Shown here one piece after another: positions 1 through 8,623 of a DNA stretch of 64,000 bases. The stretch is from the NCBI RefSeq assembly GCF_007677725.1, contig NZ_VEDF01000013.1, positions 1 to 64,000 of the forward strand. Reading direction: 5' to 3'. The position numbers were made by a program, and so were the translations under genes. Every line of letters starts with the position of its first letter. Position 1 is the first letter of the stretch. The DNA comes from Pseudomonas sp. URMO17WK12:I11 (GTDB lineage: Bacteria > Pseudomonadota > Gammaproteobacteria > Pseudomonadales > Pseudomonadaceae). The notes below the pieces were generated by a model. It was not told the DNA's origin and searched no databases. It worked only from the letters and a program-made list of their open reading frames with translations.

Positions 1-774
1 TTAGCGTAGTTAGACGTTTTGGTGCTGAAAAGTAGGCTACCACCGCCCTGGAACGAAATCCAGGGGTACGCATAATGCATATTATGTTAAATAGCGTATT
101 ACCTTACTACCTCTTCGGTTTCATCAGCCCCCGATGATCAGACTGTGCCTGAATTGACCACACCCCCTTCGAAGAAATGGCAATTGGCGTCCGATAGTCA
201 GAAAGCAGCTGGCGGATGGTTCCACGTCGACTGTCGCACTCGGAACTGATCAGCTTCAGCACCCTACGCTTAAAGATTCCAAGGGTCGGCGACAGACAGG
301 ATGACTTTCACACCGCCACAGCTGGCTGATCTGATGTCAACAGCCACTTAATTGACCCAGAACGATACCAGTGGCAGCCATGGCTCCTCCTCGCAGCCGT
401 GGCTATCTACTCAGACGTTCCACCGCGTGCGTTAGGAGCAACATCGGCCCTTAAGGTGAGGTTTTCAAGCTTCAAAGCCGACGACGCTGGCTCCCCAAGG
501 GCAAGCCCAGGGCAACCTTCATCGGTCTGGTTTGAGAGCCCTCTCTACCCTCGCCTGCGCCATCCGCTGGCTGAAGCAACGGTGCTTAGACCTTGGCGAC
601 CTTTTCACTCTACTGGCGATCGTTTTTCTCAACCGCGACTACGTTGGGCTCGGTATAAAAGATCTCACCAGCACGCGTAAAACCTAGTGCACATCACCAG
701 CTTGGCTGATAGCGCGCCGTCCGATGTAAAATGCGGTCAATGCATACAGTAGGATCTAATAGATCAGCAAATAT
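1..774. other. Gene-free left edge, possibly decayed DNA
   Basis: About 770 bases with no convincing gene. Composition is visibly more AT-rich than the rest of the window in places (around 70-110 and 740-830). Short open stretches exist on both strands, including a 93-codon frame at 399-680 and a stretch of about 75 codons in another frame at 460-687, but none has a ribosome-binding site or a recognisable family motif. The first 90 bases read in reverse as short broken frames that could be the tail of a mobile element lying outside the window. I cannot assign it. Best described as intergenic or relic sequence. Confidence 0.4.
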
Positions 775-836
775 CATAATTAGCTTAGATCCAAAAAGCC
801 TTTTACACGAAAAAAATATAAGAATACGGTCTTACC
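775..836 (+). promoter_or_regulatory. Sulfur-island promoter element, copy A
   Basis: A 62-base block carrying ATAATTAGC, then TTAGATCCAAAAAGCC, TTTTACA, and ending with GAATACGGTCTTA. The same order and spacing recur at 7398-7459 and, for its first half, at 18538-18572. It lies about 230 bases upstream of the first TonB receptor. The repetition is seen directly; the role as a sulfur-starvation promoter or activator site (CysB or SfnR type) is inference. Confidence 0.65.
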
Positions 837-1066
837 CGGCCACCTCATCACGCTGGGGCGCCAAGGCGATCGGCACCGATCGCTCACCTTATGCCAGTGA
901 TGAGAGACCGACGCTCCATGCCAACGCCCTCACGTTCCCACCCACCCGTGCGCTTCACCCTGCCCCCGACGGCGGGGAACGGACCCTGTACCCGTACAAC
1001 GGGCCAGTGCTGGCTTAACAAGACGCGGCTCCTGATTGCCGCTTGCCAACACAAGGAAAGTTGACC

Positions 1067-3544
1067 ATGAACCAACGCCCGCCCTTTCCATTGCGATCAG
1101 GGCTGACAGCACTCGTCGCCTGCCTGACGCTGCCGCAACTCTCAGCGCTGGCAGCCGATCAGGAAGAGACTCGACTCGATACCGTCTCCGTAATTTCCAC
1201 CGGCCTGCGTGGACAGCAACGTACTGTCGCCGACAGCCCGACACCCATTGACATCATCAACAGCGAACAACTGCTCAAAACCGGCCGGGCTGAACTGTCG
1301 GAGGCCATATCCAAACTGCTGCCATCGTTCAACTTCGGCACCAACATCGCCGGAGTCAACTCACAAGTGCGGCCGCTCAGCAATCGCGGCCTTGGGCCGG
1401 CCTACACGCTGGTACTGGTCAACGGCAAACGCCGTCATAACGGCGCTGCCCCTGCCAATGGCAGTACCGACACCAGTGGTGCCAACGCTGTCGACATCGA
1501 CATGATCCCGATCAGTGCCGTGGACCATATCGAGGTGCTCAAGGACAGCGCCGCTGCCCAATACGGCTCGGACGCGGTAGCGGGGGTAATCAACATCATC
1601 CTCAAGAGCAGTGCTTCGGGCGGTCATGCCGAGGCCAGCTACGGTCAATTGTTCTCGGGCCAGGGCGAAACCATCAAGAGCGCTGCTGACCATGGCTTCG
1701 CGCTGGCCGACGGGGGCTTCCTGCACCTGTCTGCGGATGCCCGCAAACGCGGTACCGCCACCTGGGTCGGGAAGTCGCCGGACAGCGTCCGTGCTTTTTT
1801 CGAGGATGATCGCCAGGCCGCCTGGGATCACGTGAGCACCAAGAACGGCGACCCTGATCTGAAGGCTTTCAACCTGGCCTACAATGCCGAGTTGCCGTTA
1901 TCCGACGACCTCAAGCTTTACTCCTATGCCACCTATGGCGAGCGCAAGACCGAAGCGAACAATCAGCTGCGAGCGGCCAACGGCGCTGCGTCGATTCCGG
2001 CCCTGTTCCCGGATGGCTACTACCCTTTGAACAACCTCAAGGACACCGACTACCAGTTTCTGTTCGGCGGTAAAGGCAGCGCGGCCAGTTGGGACTGGGA
2101 TCTGTCCACCACCTATGGCCGCGACAATATCGAGCATGCCAGCGACCTGACGGCCAACCCGACCTATGGCCCCGAGTCACCCACCAAGTGGGATGACCTG
2201 GCCACATTGCAGTTCGAGCAGTGGGTCAACAACCTGGATATCACACGCCACTTCGATGGGCTTTTCGGTGTTTCCGTACCCACCCAAGTGTCCGCGGGCC
2301 TGGAACACCGCTGGGAGCGTTTTCGCACATTTGCCGGCAATGACTCACGTGCCTACAGTGTCGGGCCGTACACCTTCCCGGTCGGGAGCCCGCTGTATGT
2401 CGCTAACGGCACGCAACCGTCGACAGGCGCTCAAGGCGTACTTGCAATCCGCCCTCAAGACGAAGCGGATCTGAAGCGCAACAACTACGCGGCCTATCTG
2501 GACCTTGGCTTTGACCTCACGCCGAAATGGTATGTCGGCATCGCCGGGCGTGCCGAACACTATGACGACATCAAGGAAAACACCTACAGCTTCAAGCTCA
2601 ATTCCCGCTACGAACTCACAGACCAGGTTGCCGTCCGGGGTACCTTGGGCTCGGGCTTCCGGGCGCCTTCCCTGACCCAGCTCGGCTACACCGTCACCGA
2701 TAACCGCACGGCAGCGGATGCCAATGGCAACGCAGTGCCTGCACTGCGCTATACCGCGACGCCCGACAGCCCCGTGGCCCAGGCGCTGGGCGCCACAGAC
2801 CTGAAACCGGAGAAGTCACGCAACGCGGGCCTGGGTATCACCTGGCAGCCAGCGCCGCGGACTAGCTTCACTGCTGATGCCTATGTCATCGACATCGACG
2901 ACCGCATCCTGCTCAGCGAGAACCTGTATGACCGCAGCAATGGCAACGGCGCCGTTGGCGACATCCTCGGATCCGTCGGCGTGGCACGCAATACCTGGGT
3001 CAGCTACTACACCAACGCCTTCGATACCCGTACTCGCGGCATCGACCTGGTGGCCGATCACAGCAGCCAATTCGGCGCCTGGGGCGATGTGCGCTGGAGT
3101 GCGGCCTTCAACTACAACAAGACGACCGTCGAAAGTAGCCGCAGCACGCCGGCCGCGCTGCAGAATGCGGGCGTCAGCGTCGTGGGTCACGCCGCGGAGG
3201 GTTTGCTGGTAGCGGCCTCCCCGCGCAGCAAATGGATACTGGGCGCCAACTGGACGCTTGGCAACTTCGCCACCAACTTGCAGACCACCCGCTACAGCAA
3301 GGTCGAGACCTGGCAGCAGAACCCTGCACAAGACCGCAGCTTCGGTGCCAAATGGATCACCGACCTCGACCTGTCCTACCTGCTGTTCGACAGCCTGACC
3401 CTCAGCATCGGCGGCACCAACATCTTCAACGTGCGCCCTGACAACAATGGCATCACCCAAGCGGCCTACAAGTACAACTATGGATCCCCGCCTTTCCATC
3501 CGGGCGGCGGGTTCTGGTACAGCAAGATCGCCTACGACTTCTGA
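1067..3544 (+). CDS. TonB-dependent outer-membrane receptor (sulfur-island copy 1)
   Basis: Predicted outer-membrane receptor of 825 residues that would import a scarce solute with TonB energy. The ATG at 1067 is chosen because AAGGAAAG lies just upstream; an upstream in-frame GTG lacks this. A signal peptide of about 30 residues ends near ALA-AD. The plug domain follows (DTVSVISTG, then VNGKRRHN and the conserved DHIEVLKDSAAAQYGSDA stretch around residues 145-165), then a beta-barrel ending in the aromatic residue F (IAYDF). It resembles the second receptor at 20827 closely enough to be a paralog. The mature protein has one Met and no Cys by my reading, fitting expression under sulfur limitation. 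Promoter element A lies upstream. The substrate is unknown; an organosulfur compound is inferred from context. Confidence 0.9.
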   Translation: MNQRPPFPLRSGLTALVACLTLPQLSALAADQEETRLDTVSVISTGLRGQQRTVADSPTPIDIINSEQLLKTGRAELSEAISKLLPSFNFGTNIAGVNSQVRPLSNRGLGPAYTLVLVNGKRRHNGAAPANGSTDTSGANAVDIDMIPISAVDHIEVLKDSAAAQYGSDAVAGVINIILKSSASGGHAEASYGQLFSGQGETIKSAADHGFALADGGFLHLSADARKRGTATWVGKSPDSVRAFFEDDRQAAWDHVSTKNGDPDLKAFNLAYNAELPLSDDLKLYSYATYGERKTEANNQLRAANGAASIPALFPDGYYPLNNLKDTDYQFLFGGKGSAASWDWDLSTTYGRDNIEHASDLTANPTYGPESPTKWDDLATLQFEQWVNNLDITRHFDGLFGVSVPTQVSAGLEHRWERFRTFAGNDSRAYSVGPYTFPVGSPLYVANGTQPSTGAQGVLAIRPQDEADLKRNNYAAYLDLGFDLTPKWYVGIAGRAEHYDDIKENTYSFKLNSRYELTDQVAVRGTLGSGFRAPSLTQLGYTVTDNRTAADANGNAVPALRYTATPDSPVAQALGATDLKPEKSRNAGLGITWQPAPRTSFTADAYVIDIDDRILLSENLYDRSNGNGAVGDILGSVGVARNTWVSYYTNAFDTRTRGIDLVADHSSQFGAWGDVRWSAAFNYNKTTVESSRSTPAALQNAGVSVVGHAAEGLLVAASPRSKWILGANWTLGNFATNLQTTRYSKVETWQQNPAQDRSFGAKWITDLDLSYLLFDSLTLSIGGTNIFNVRPDNNGITQAAYKYNYGSPPFHPGGGFWYSKIAYDF

Positions 3545-3627
3545 CCCCATGCCCAGGTTGCCAAACGTATCGTGCGCGCCTGGCTTGCAAGCCTTGCGCG
3601 ACAACCACGCTCTTCGCCGGAGGCCAG

Positions 3628-4214
3628 ATGCGATAGCCGTCTGCGAAATTCTTCAACCTGATGGAACTGGAAGACCTTGCCGAGGGCCTCATCGCGCGCC
3701 CAGCATTCGACTCCATCGCCCGAGGTGCGGGTGATGGAGTGACATTGGCCTCGACAGCCTGGAATTCGTCCGCACGCACAGTGCCGGTTTGCCTTTGATA
3801 GTCAAAGGCGTGACCACCACGGCTGATGCTCGCGCAGTACTCCAGCACGGCGTCGATGCCATACACGTCTCCAACCATGGCGGCCGCCAACTCGATGGCT
3901 CGCCAGCAGCGTTCGACTCGTTGCAACGGGTCGCGGATGAAGTCCGGGGCCAGGTGCCCCTCCTTTTCGACAGTGGCATCCGACGTGGCCTGGACGTGTT
4001 CAAAGCCATTGCGGCTGGCGCCGACCTGGTTGCCAGAGGGCGCCCGGTCCTCTACGGCCTGGCGCTCAACGGCTGGCAAGGCGTGCAAGCGGTACTCGAA
4101 CCACTCGAACAGGAACTGCGCATCGTCAGGCAGCTCTGCGGCGCTGCCATGCTCGCGGATATTCGCAACACCCCGTTACTGCACAGCACGTCTGGCTCAC
4201 AGTCACCCCGCTGA
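3628..4214 (+). pseudogene. Decayed FMN-dependent alpha-hydroxyacid dehydrogenase (LldD family)
   Basis: Remnant of an LldD/glycolate-oxidase-type enzyme that would oxidise a 2-hydroxy acid with FMN. A start-like ATG at 3628 behind GGAGG is followed two codons later by a stop. The frame then reads FFNLMELEDLA...RPAFDSIARGAGD, the family's N-terminus, up to about 3749. The frame then shifts and jumps to LDSLEFVRTHSAGLPLIVKG and the full C-terminal barrel (VSNHGGRQLDG, DSGIRRGLDVFKAIAAGAD, ending at 4214). About 190 central residues are missing, so the protein cannot be functional. It has a stop, an internal deletion and a frameshift. It lies between the TonB receptor and the convergent binding proteins. 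Confidence 0.85.
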
Positions 4215-4291
4215 CGGCAAGCCAGACGCTCGAAAATGGGGCGCCTTCTTACCAGTAAAATCTCAGTCAGCAGGCTGCCCGTTTGCAACGG

Positions 4292-5248
4292 TTAGTTCTG
4301 CACCGGCTCATAAAGGCTTGCCGACTTGGCATCCACTGCCTTTGGCAGCAGCCCCTCGCGATAGAACGCGTCGGCGATGCGTTGCTGTTCGGCCAGGTTC
4401 TCCAGCTTCACCGGCTGCACGTCATAACTGCGCCGTGCGTTGGCCTGCTGCACCGTAGCGCTGTCCAGGTTGCCCCACAACGGGCCCAGGATACGCGCGG
4501 CCTCACCCGGGTTTGCCTTGGTCCAGGCCCCGGCCTCGCGCAAGGCAAGGTACACCTGCTGCAGCACCTCGGGATGGGCCTTGGCATAGTCACTACCGGC
4601 CAGATAATAGCGCTGGTAGCTGGCCAGTTCGCTGCCATCGGCCAGGATGCGTGCGTTCTGCTGGCGCTGGGCGCTGGCCACGTAAGGGTCCCAGGTCACC
4701 CAGGCATCGACCTTGTGGTTCTCGAAGGCGGCTCTGCCGTCGGCGGGAATCAGGTAGGCCGGGGTGATGTCCTTGAAAGTAAGCCCGGCCTTGGCCAGGG
4801 CCTGGATCAGCAGGTAGTGGCTGCCGGCCGCTTTGGTTACTGCCACGCGCTTGCCTTTGAGGTCGGCCAGGGTCTTGAGCGGCGAGTCCGCCGGCACCAG
4901 AATTGCCTGGGCCGTTGGCGAGGGTGTTTCGCGGGCGAAATAGGTCAGCTTCGCACCCGCCGCCTGGGTAAACACCGGCACGGTGTCGGCGACATCCGCC
5001 GACAGGTCGACATTGCCCAGGTTCAGTGCCTCCAGCAGTGGCAGCCCGCTGGGGAACTCATGCCAGCTGACGCGGATGCCTTCGGCCTGCAGGCGCTGTT
5101 CAAGGCTGCCACGGGCCTTGAGCAAGGTGAGCAGGGTCGAGGACTTCTGGTAACCGATGCGCAGGGTCTGCTCGGCGCTGGCCAGGTTTGGCAGCAAGGC
5201 GCTGGCCAGCAGGGCCAGACCAAGCTGGCGCAAGGCTTTCAATTGCAT
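4292..5248 (-). CDS. Aliphatic-sulfonate-type ABC substrate-binding protein (SsuA-like)
   Basis: Periplasmic binding protein of 318 residues in the SsuA/TauA family, expected to bind an organosulfonate or similar compound for an ABC importer. It has an Ala-rich signal peptide (cleavage near ASA-EQ), then TLRIGYQKSSTL, the ELE-like FPSGLPLLEALNLG motif and DLKGKRVAVTKAAG, all typical of the family. GGAGA precedes the start. No Cys and no Met beyond the initiator are visible in the whole protein. It follows the related gene at 5264 with a 15-base gap, so the two form an operon. No SsuB/SsuC permease or ATPase is adjacent; both binding proteins are orphans that must share transporters encoded elsewhere. 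Confidence 0.88.
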   Translation of the reverse strand: MQLKALRQLGLALLASALLPNLASAEQTLRIGYQKSSTLLTLLKARGSLEQRLQAEGIRVSWHEFPSGLPLLEALNLGNVDLSADVADTVPVFTQAAGAKLTYFARETPSPTAQAILVPADSPLKTLADLKGKRVAVTKAAGSHYLLIQALAKAGLTFKDITPAYLIPADGRAAFENHKVDAWVTWDPYVASAQRQQNARILADGSELASYQRYYLAGSDYAKAHPEVLQQVYLALREAGAWTKANPGEAARILGPLWGNLDSATVQQANARRSYDVQPVKLENLAEQQRIADAFYREGLLPKAVDAKSASLYEPVQN

Positions 5249-5263
5249 GAAGGTATCTCCAGA

Positions 5264-6229
5264 TCAGGGTTGCGCGGCGAGTTTGGCGGTATCGGGAAGG
5301 GTGAAGCCGCTGGCGAAGGTCGGTGCCACATCGAAACGTTGGTTCATCAGGCCGTGGGCATGATAAAAATCGGCGGTGTCCTGCTGTGCCGCCACGGTCT
5401 GGGGGTCGATCACTTGCCAGCGCAGATGGCGTCGCTCGAACTGCAGACGGGCGGCGTCCTCTGGGAAGCCAATGATTGCGGCCAAGGTTTTCGAGTAAGT
5501 GTCCAGATGCTGGTTGGCCCACACCTGCGCCTGGGCAAGGCGGTTCAGGTAGTCTTGCAGTGCCGCACGCCGCGCAGGCTCGTCCAGCGCCTTGTCGGTG
5601 GCTGCAAGGAAGCTGTTACCACTGGACAGACCGCGACCGTTGACCAGCACACGGCCTTGCCCACTCAGTTCAGCCAACGCGGTGTAAGGCTCCCAAGTCG
5701 CCCAGGCGTCCACCGAGCCGTTGGCCAGGGCGATCTTGGCGTCTACCGGCCCCAGAAAACGGAACTCCACGTCCTTCTCGCCAAGCCCGACCTGCTCCAG
5801 TGCCTTTAGCGCCAAATGATGCCCAATCGAACCTCGGCCGGTAGCAATGCGCTTGCCCTTGAGCTCTGCTGCACCTTGCAGCGGCGCATCAGGCCGAACC
5901 AGCAGCGCTGTCCCGTAAGGGTCTGACTTATCCACGGCGACGGCTTTGACCGGCGCCCCCGAAGCCAGCACGAACAACAGCGGCGCATCACCAATGATAC
6001 CGGCATCGATCGCCCCGGCATTGAGCGCCTCGGCCAGCGGCGCGGCAGCCGGGAATTCGGCCCAATGGATGTCATAGGGCAAATCGCGCAAGGCGTCGGC
6101 AGCCTCCAGCTGAGCCCGCATGTTGCCCTTCTGGTCACCGATGCGCAGGGTCAGGCGCTCTGCGGCGCCTGCCTGGCCAATCAGTACCAGGGCCGCGGCA
6201 AGGGTCAGTAGTTTCGTTCGAATGGACAT
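5264..6229 (-). CDS. Sulfonate-type ABC substrate-binding protein (SsuA-like, paralog 2)
   Basis: Second periplasmic binding protein (321 residues) of the SsuA family. The ATG at 6229 is preferred over an upstream in-frame ATG because GAGGAGC sits just before it and a clean signal peptide (MSIRTKLLTLAAALVLIG) then starts the protein. Motifs: TLRIGDQKGN, IHWAEFPAAAPLAEALNAG, GIIGDAPLLF and ELKGKRIATGRGSIGHH. The mature protein has two Met and no Cys. It is the first gene of a two-gene operon with the paralog at 4292 and is transcribed divergently from the LysR gene at 6429, its likely regulator. The ligand is unknown; the third paralog at 24602 is closer in motif (LLGDAPPLFLGALGAPIKV) than the one at 4292. 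Confidence 0.87.
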   Translation of the reverse strand: MSIRTKLLTLAAALVLIGQAGAAERLTLRIGDQKGNMRAQLEAADALRDLPYDIHWAEFPAAAPLAEALNAGAIDAGIIGDAPLLFVLASGAPVKAVAVDKSDPYGTALLVRPDAPLQGAAELKGKRIATGRGSIGHHLALKALEQVGLGEKDVEFRFLGPVDAKIALANGSVDAWATWEPYTALAELSGQGRVLVNGRGLSSGNSFLAATDKALDEPARRAALQDYLNRLAQAQVWANQHLDTYSKTLAAIIGFPEDAARLQFERRHLRWQVIDPQTVAAQQDTADFYHAHGLMNQRFDVAPTFASGFTLPDTAKLAAQP

Positions 6230-6297
6230 GGCGCTCCTCGCTGCCTGGGCGGGCAGCGTCATGCGGCCCGTTCAGGCGACTCTAGCGACAACCATCA

Positions 6298-6329
6298 AAT
6301 AAACTAAATTCATTTTAGGAATAAACTAA
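6298..6329. promoter_or_regulatory. Direct repeat in divergent LysR/binding-protein promoter
   Basis: AATAAACTAA occurs at 6298-6307 and again at 6320-6329, 22 bases apart, about two helical turns. It sits in the AT-rich 199-base space between the minus-strand binding-protein operon and the plus-strand LysR gene. The spacing suits a LysR-type or CysB-type regulator binding one DNA face, but the function is inference. Confidence 0.45.
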
Positions 6330-6428
6330 TATGCGATTTAATCAAATAAAGCCATGCAGATGGCATTACCCGCCATTGCGATTATGCTAATGCCTTATTT
6401 TTCCCGTTCGATCTTGTGAGCGCCGATT

Positions 6429-7319
6429 ATGAAAATCGATGATATGGACGCCTTCGTCGCGGTCATCCGTTGCCAGTCGACCAACCTTGCCGCCGAGGCC
6501 TTGCAACTGACGCAACCGGCTATTACCCGCCGGGTGCAGAACTTCGAGGAAGACCTCGGCGCCACCCTGCTCGACCGCAACACCAAGCCCCTCAAGCCCA
6601 CGCCCATGGGGCTGCGGGTATACGAACAGTGCAAGGCGATCCTGCGCGAGATCGACTCACTGCGCGAACTGGTGGCCAACGATGGCGCCCCGTCGGGCAC
6701 ACTGCGCCTGGGCGTACCTCAGACCTTGGGTGATGTGGTGCTGCTTGACGCCCTGGCGCAGATCCGCGAAGCCTACCCACAGCTGCGTACCCAGGTCAGC
6801 AGCGGTTGGGGCAGCAGCTTGATCGCGCGCATGGAGAACGGCGAACTGGACGCTGCTGCCGCATTGTTCCCGCCAGGCAAAATCTTCCCCGAGGGTATCG
6901 CCAGTCAGTCCATCGCGCGCATGCCGCTGAAGGTGGTGGCGGCCAAGGGCAGCGCGGGCAAGCGTAGCTACAAACTCAAGGACTGCTATACCCGTGGCTG
7001 GGTGCTCAACCCTGACGGCTGCGGTTTCCGCGCAGGACTGCAGCGTGCACTGAGCGAACAAGGGTTAAGCCTGTCAATCAACCTGGAGACCTTCGGCACC
7101 GAGCTGCAACTGGGGCTGGTCGCCAACGGCCAGGGCCTGGGGTTGGTTCCGCAACCCCTGCTGCTAGCCAGCCGGCATCGCGATGCACTGGACGTGCTCA
7201 ACGTCAGCGATTTCAAGCCGCAGGTGGATCTGTGGCTGTTCCATCCGCGCTACCTGGGCAATTTGCAGGAGCCCGTGGAACTCTTTGGTGAAGTCGCCGG
7301 GCGTAGGTTGCTGAGCTGA
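6429..7319 (+). CDS. LysR-family transcriptional regulator
   Basis: LysR-type regulator of 296 residues. The N-terminal winged helix-turn-helix reads DDMDAFVAVIRCQSTNLAAEALQL...TQPAITRRVQ, followed by the PBP2-like effector domain from about residue 90 (SGTLRLGVPQTLGDVVLLDAL). It is divergent from the two SsuA-like genes and directly upstream of the nine-gene operon that begins at 7490, so it may control either. It has the usual length. The inducer is unknown. Unlike its sulfur-island neighbours it has several Met and Cys residues, as expected of a low-abundance regulator. No strong ribosome-binding site precedes the ATG. Confidence 0.9.
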   Translation: MKIDDMDAFVAVIRCQSTNLAAEALQLTQPAITRRVQNFEEDLGATLLDRNTKPLKPTPMGLRVYEQCKAILREIDSLRELVANDGAPSGTLRLGVPQTLGDVVLLDALAQIREAYPQLRTQVSSGWGSSLIARMENGELDAAAALFPPGKIFPEGIASQSIARMPLKVVAAKGSAGKRSYKLKDCYTRGWVLNPDGCGFRAGLQRALSEQGLSLSINLETFGTELQLGLVANGQGLGLVPQPLLLASRHRDALDVLNVSDFKPQVDLWLFHPRYLGNLQEPVELFGEVAGRRLLS

Positions 7320-7397
7320 GGTCGCCGGGACTGGCGTTGGCCGGCGCTACTAAATGCAATTTGCGCATAACATAGTAAAGGCTAAATTCTTAAAGCA

Positions 7398-7459
7398 AAT
7401 AATTAGCATAGAACTAAAAAGACTTTTACAGCGTTCATCCATACGAATACGGTCTTAAG
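7398..7459 (+). promoter_or_regulatory. Sulfur-island promoter element, copy B
   Basis: A 62-base block matching copy A at 775: AATAATTAGC, ATAGAACTAAAAAGAC, TTTTACA, then GAATACGGTCTTA with identical spacing. It ends 30 bases before the ATG of the first gene of the nine-gene operon. This places the conserved GAATACGGTCTTA part near where a -10 region or transcript start should be. Repetition is seen; sulfur control is inferred. Confidence 0.7.
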
Positions 7460-7489
7460 CAATTCACCGTCATTCAGGGATGAAACCCC

Positions 7490-8623
7490 ATGAGTCACCC
7501 CTCCGACAACGCCCTCGCCGAGCTGACGCATGCGCTCGCAGCCAATGCCGAGCGCTATGATCGCAGCGGCCAGTTCCCCCGGGACAACTTCGACCTGCTG
7601 CAACGTCACGGCCTGCTAGCCCTCACCGTACCCCGCAGTCTCGGCGGCAGCGGCGCTGACCTTGCCAGCGCTCGCCGAGTGATCGGCGCGGTCGGTAAAG
7701 GCGACCCGGCCACCGCGTTGATCCTGGTGATGCAGTACTTGCAGCATTTCCGCCTGCAGGACGAAGCGCGCTGGCCGGAGCACCTGCGCCATCGCATAGC
7801 CCGCGATGCCGTGCAAGATGGCGCGCTGATCAACGCACTGCGCGTTGAACCCGAACTTGGCACACCTGCCCGCGGCGGCTTGCCCGCCACCGTCGCCCGG
7901 CGCACCGCCGAAGGCTGGCGCCTGAACGGGCGCAAGATCTATTCCACCGGTAGCCACGGCCTGACCTGGTACCTGGTCTGGGGGCGCAGCGACGATGCCG
8001 ACCCCCTGGTGGGCGGCTTTTTGGTGCACCGCGACACGCCAGGGATCACCATCGTCGACGACTGGGACCACCTGGGCATGCGTGCCACCTGCAGCCATGA
8101 GGTGCAGTTCGATGAGGTGCTGATCCCGCTCGACCACGCCGTCAGCGTCAGCCCCGCCAGTGCCCCGCAAGCGGAATTCGATGGTCAGGGCCTGCTGTGG
8201 ATAGCCGTGTTGCTGCCGGCCGTGTATGACGGCGTGGCTCGCGCCGCCCGAGACTGGCTGGCGGGCTTCCTCAAGCATCGCACGCCCTCCAACCTGGGGG
8301 CCCCGCTGGCCAGCCTGCCGCGCTTCCAGGATGTGCTGGGTCGCATCGACACGCTGCTGTTCGCCAACCAGAGCCTGCTCGATGCCGCCGTCAACGGGCA
8401 AACCGCTGCGCAGCATGCTGGCCAGCTCAAGCACTTGGTCAGCGCCAATGCCATCCAGGCCGTGGCACTGGCCGTCGAGGCCGCCGGCAACCCCGGGCTT
8501 TCGAGGCGCAATCCGCTGGAGCGGCACTACCGCGACGTTCTCTGCAGCCGCATTCACACCCCACAGGACGATGTGGTATTCGGCCAGGTCGGCCGCGCCG
8601 CACTGACGGAGGTTCGGCCATGA
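7490..8623 (+). CDS. Acyl-CoA-dehydrogenase-fold flavoprotein (SfnB/DszC-like)
   Basis: Flavoprotein of 377 residues with the acyl-CoA dehydrogenase fold, related to the SfnB-type sulfur-acquisition oxidoreductases and DszC-like monooxygenases rather than true beta-oxidation enzymes. Visible parts are the helical N-terminal domain (FPRDNFDLLQRHGLLALTVP), the middle domain (NGRKIYSTGSHGLTWYLVWG, then DWDHLGMRATCSHEVQFDEV) and the C-terminal helical domain. The catalytic Glu region of acyl-CoA dehydrogenases is not conserved. Probable role: FMNH2/FAD-dependent oxygenation or oxidation of an organosulfur intermediate in the cytoplasm. First gene of the operon; its stop overlaps the next start (ATGA). 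Confidence 0.8.
   Translation: MSHPSDNALAELTHALAANAERYDRSGQFPRDNFDLLQRHGLLALTVPRSLGGSGADLASARRVIGAVGKGDPATALILVMQYLQHFRLQDEARWPEHLRHRIARDAVQDGALINALRVEPELGTPARGGLPATVARRTAEGWRLNGRKIYSTGSHGLTWYLVWGRSDDADPLVGGFLVHRDTPGITIVDDWDHLGMRATCSHEVQFDEVLIPLDHAVSVSPASAPQAEFDGQGLLWIAVLLPAVYDGVARAARDWLAGFLKHRTPSNLGAPLASLPRFQDVLGRIDTLLFANQSLLDAAVNGQTAAQHAGQLKHLVSANAIQAVALAVEAAGNPGLSRRNPLERHYRDVLCSRIHTPQDDVVFGQVGRAALTEVRP

Noticed and set aside
4283..5809. 508-codon open frame on the plus strand
   Set aside because: Runs opposite both SsuA-like genes and across their junction; no recognisable protein family.
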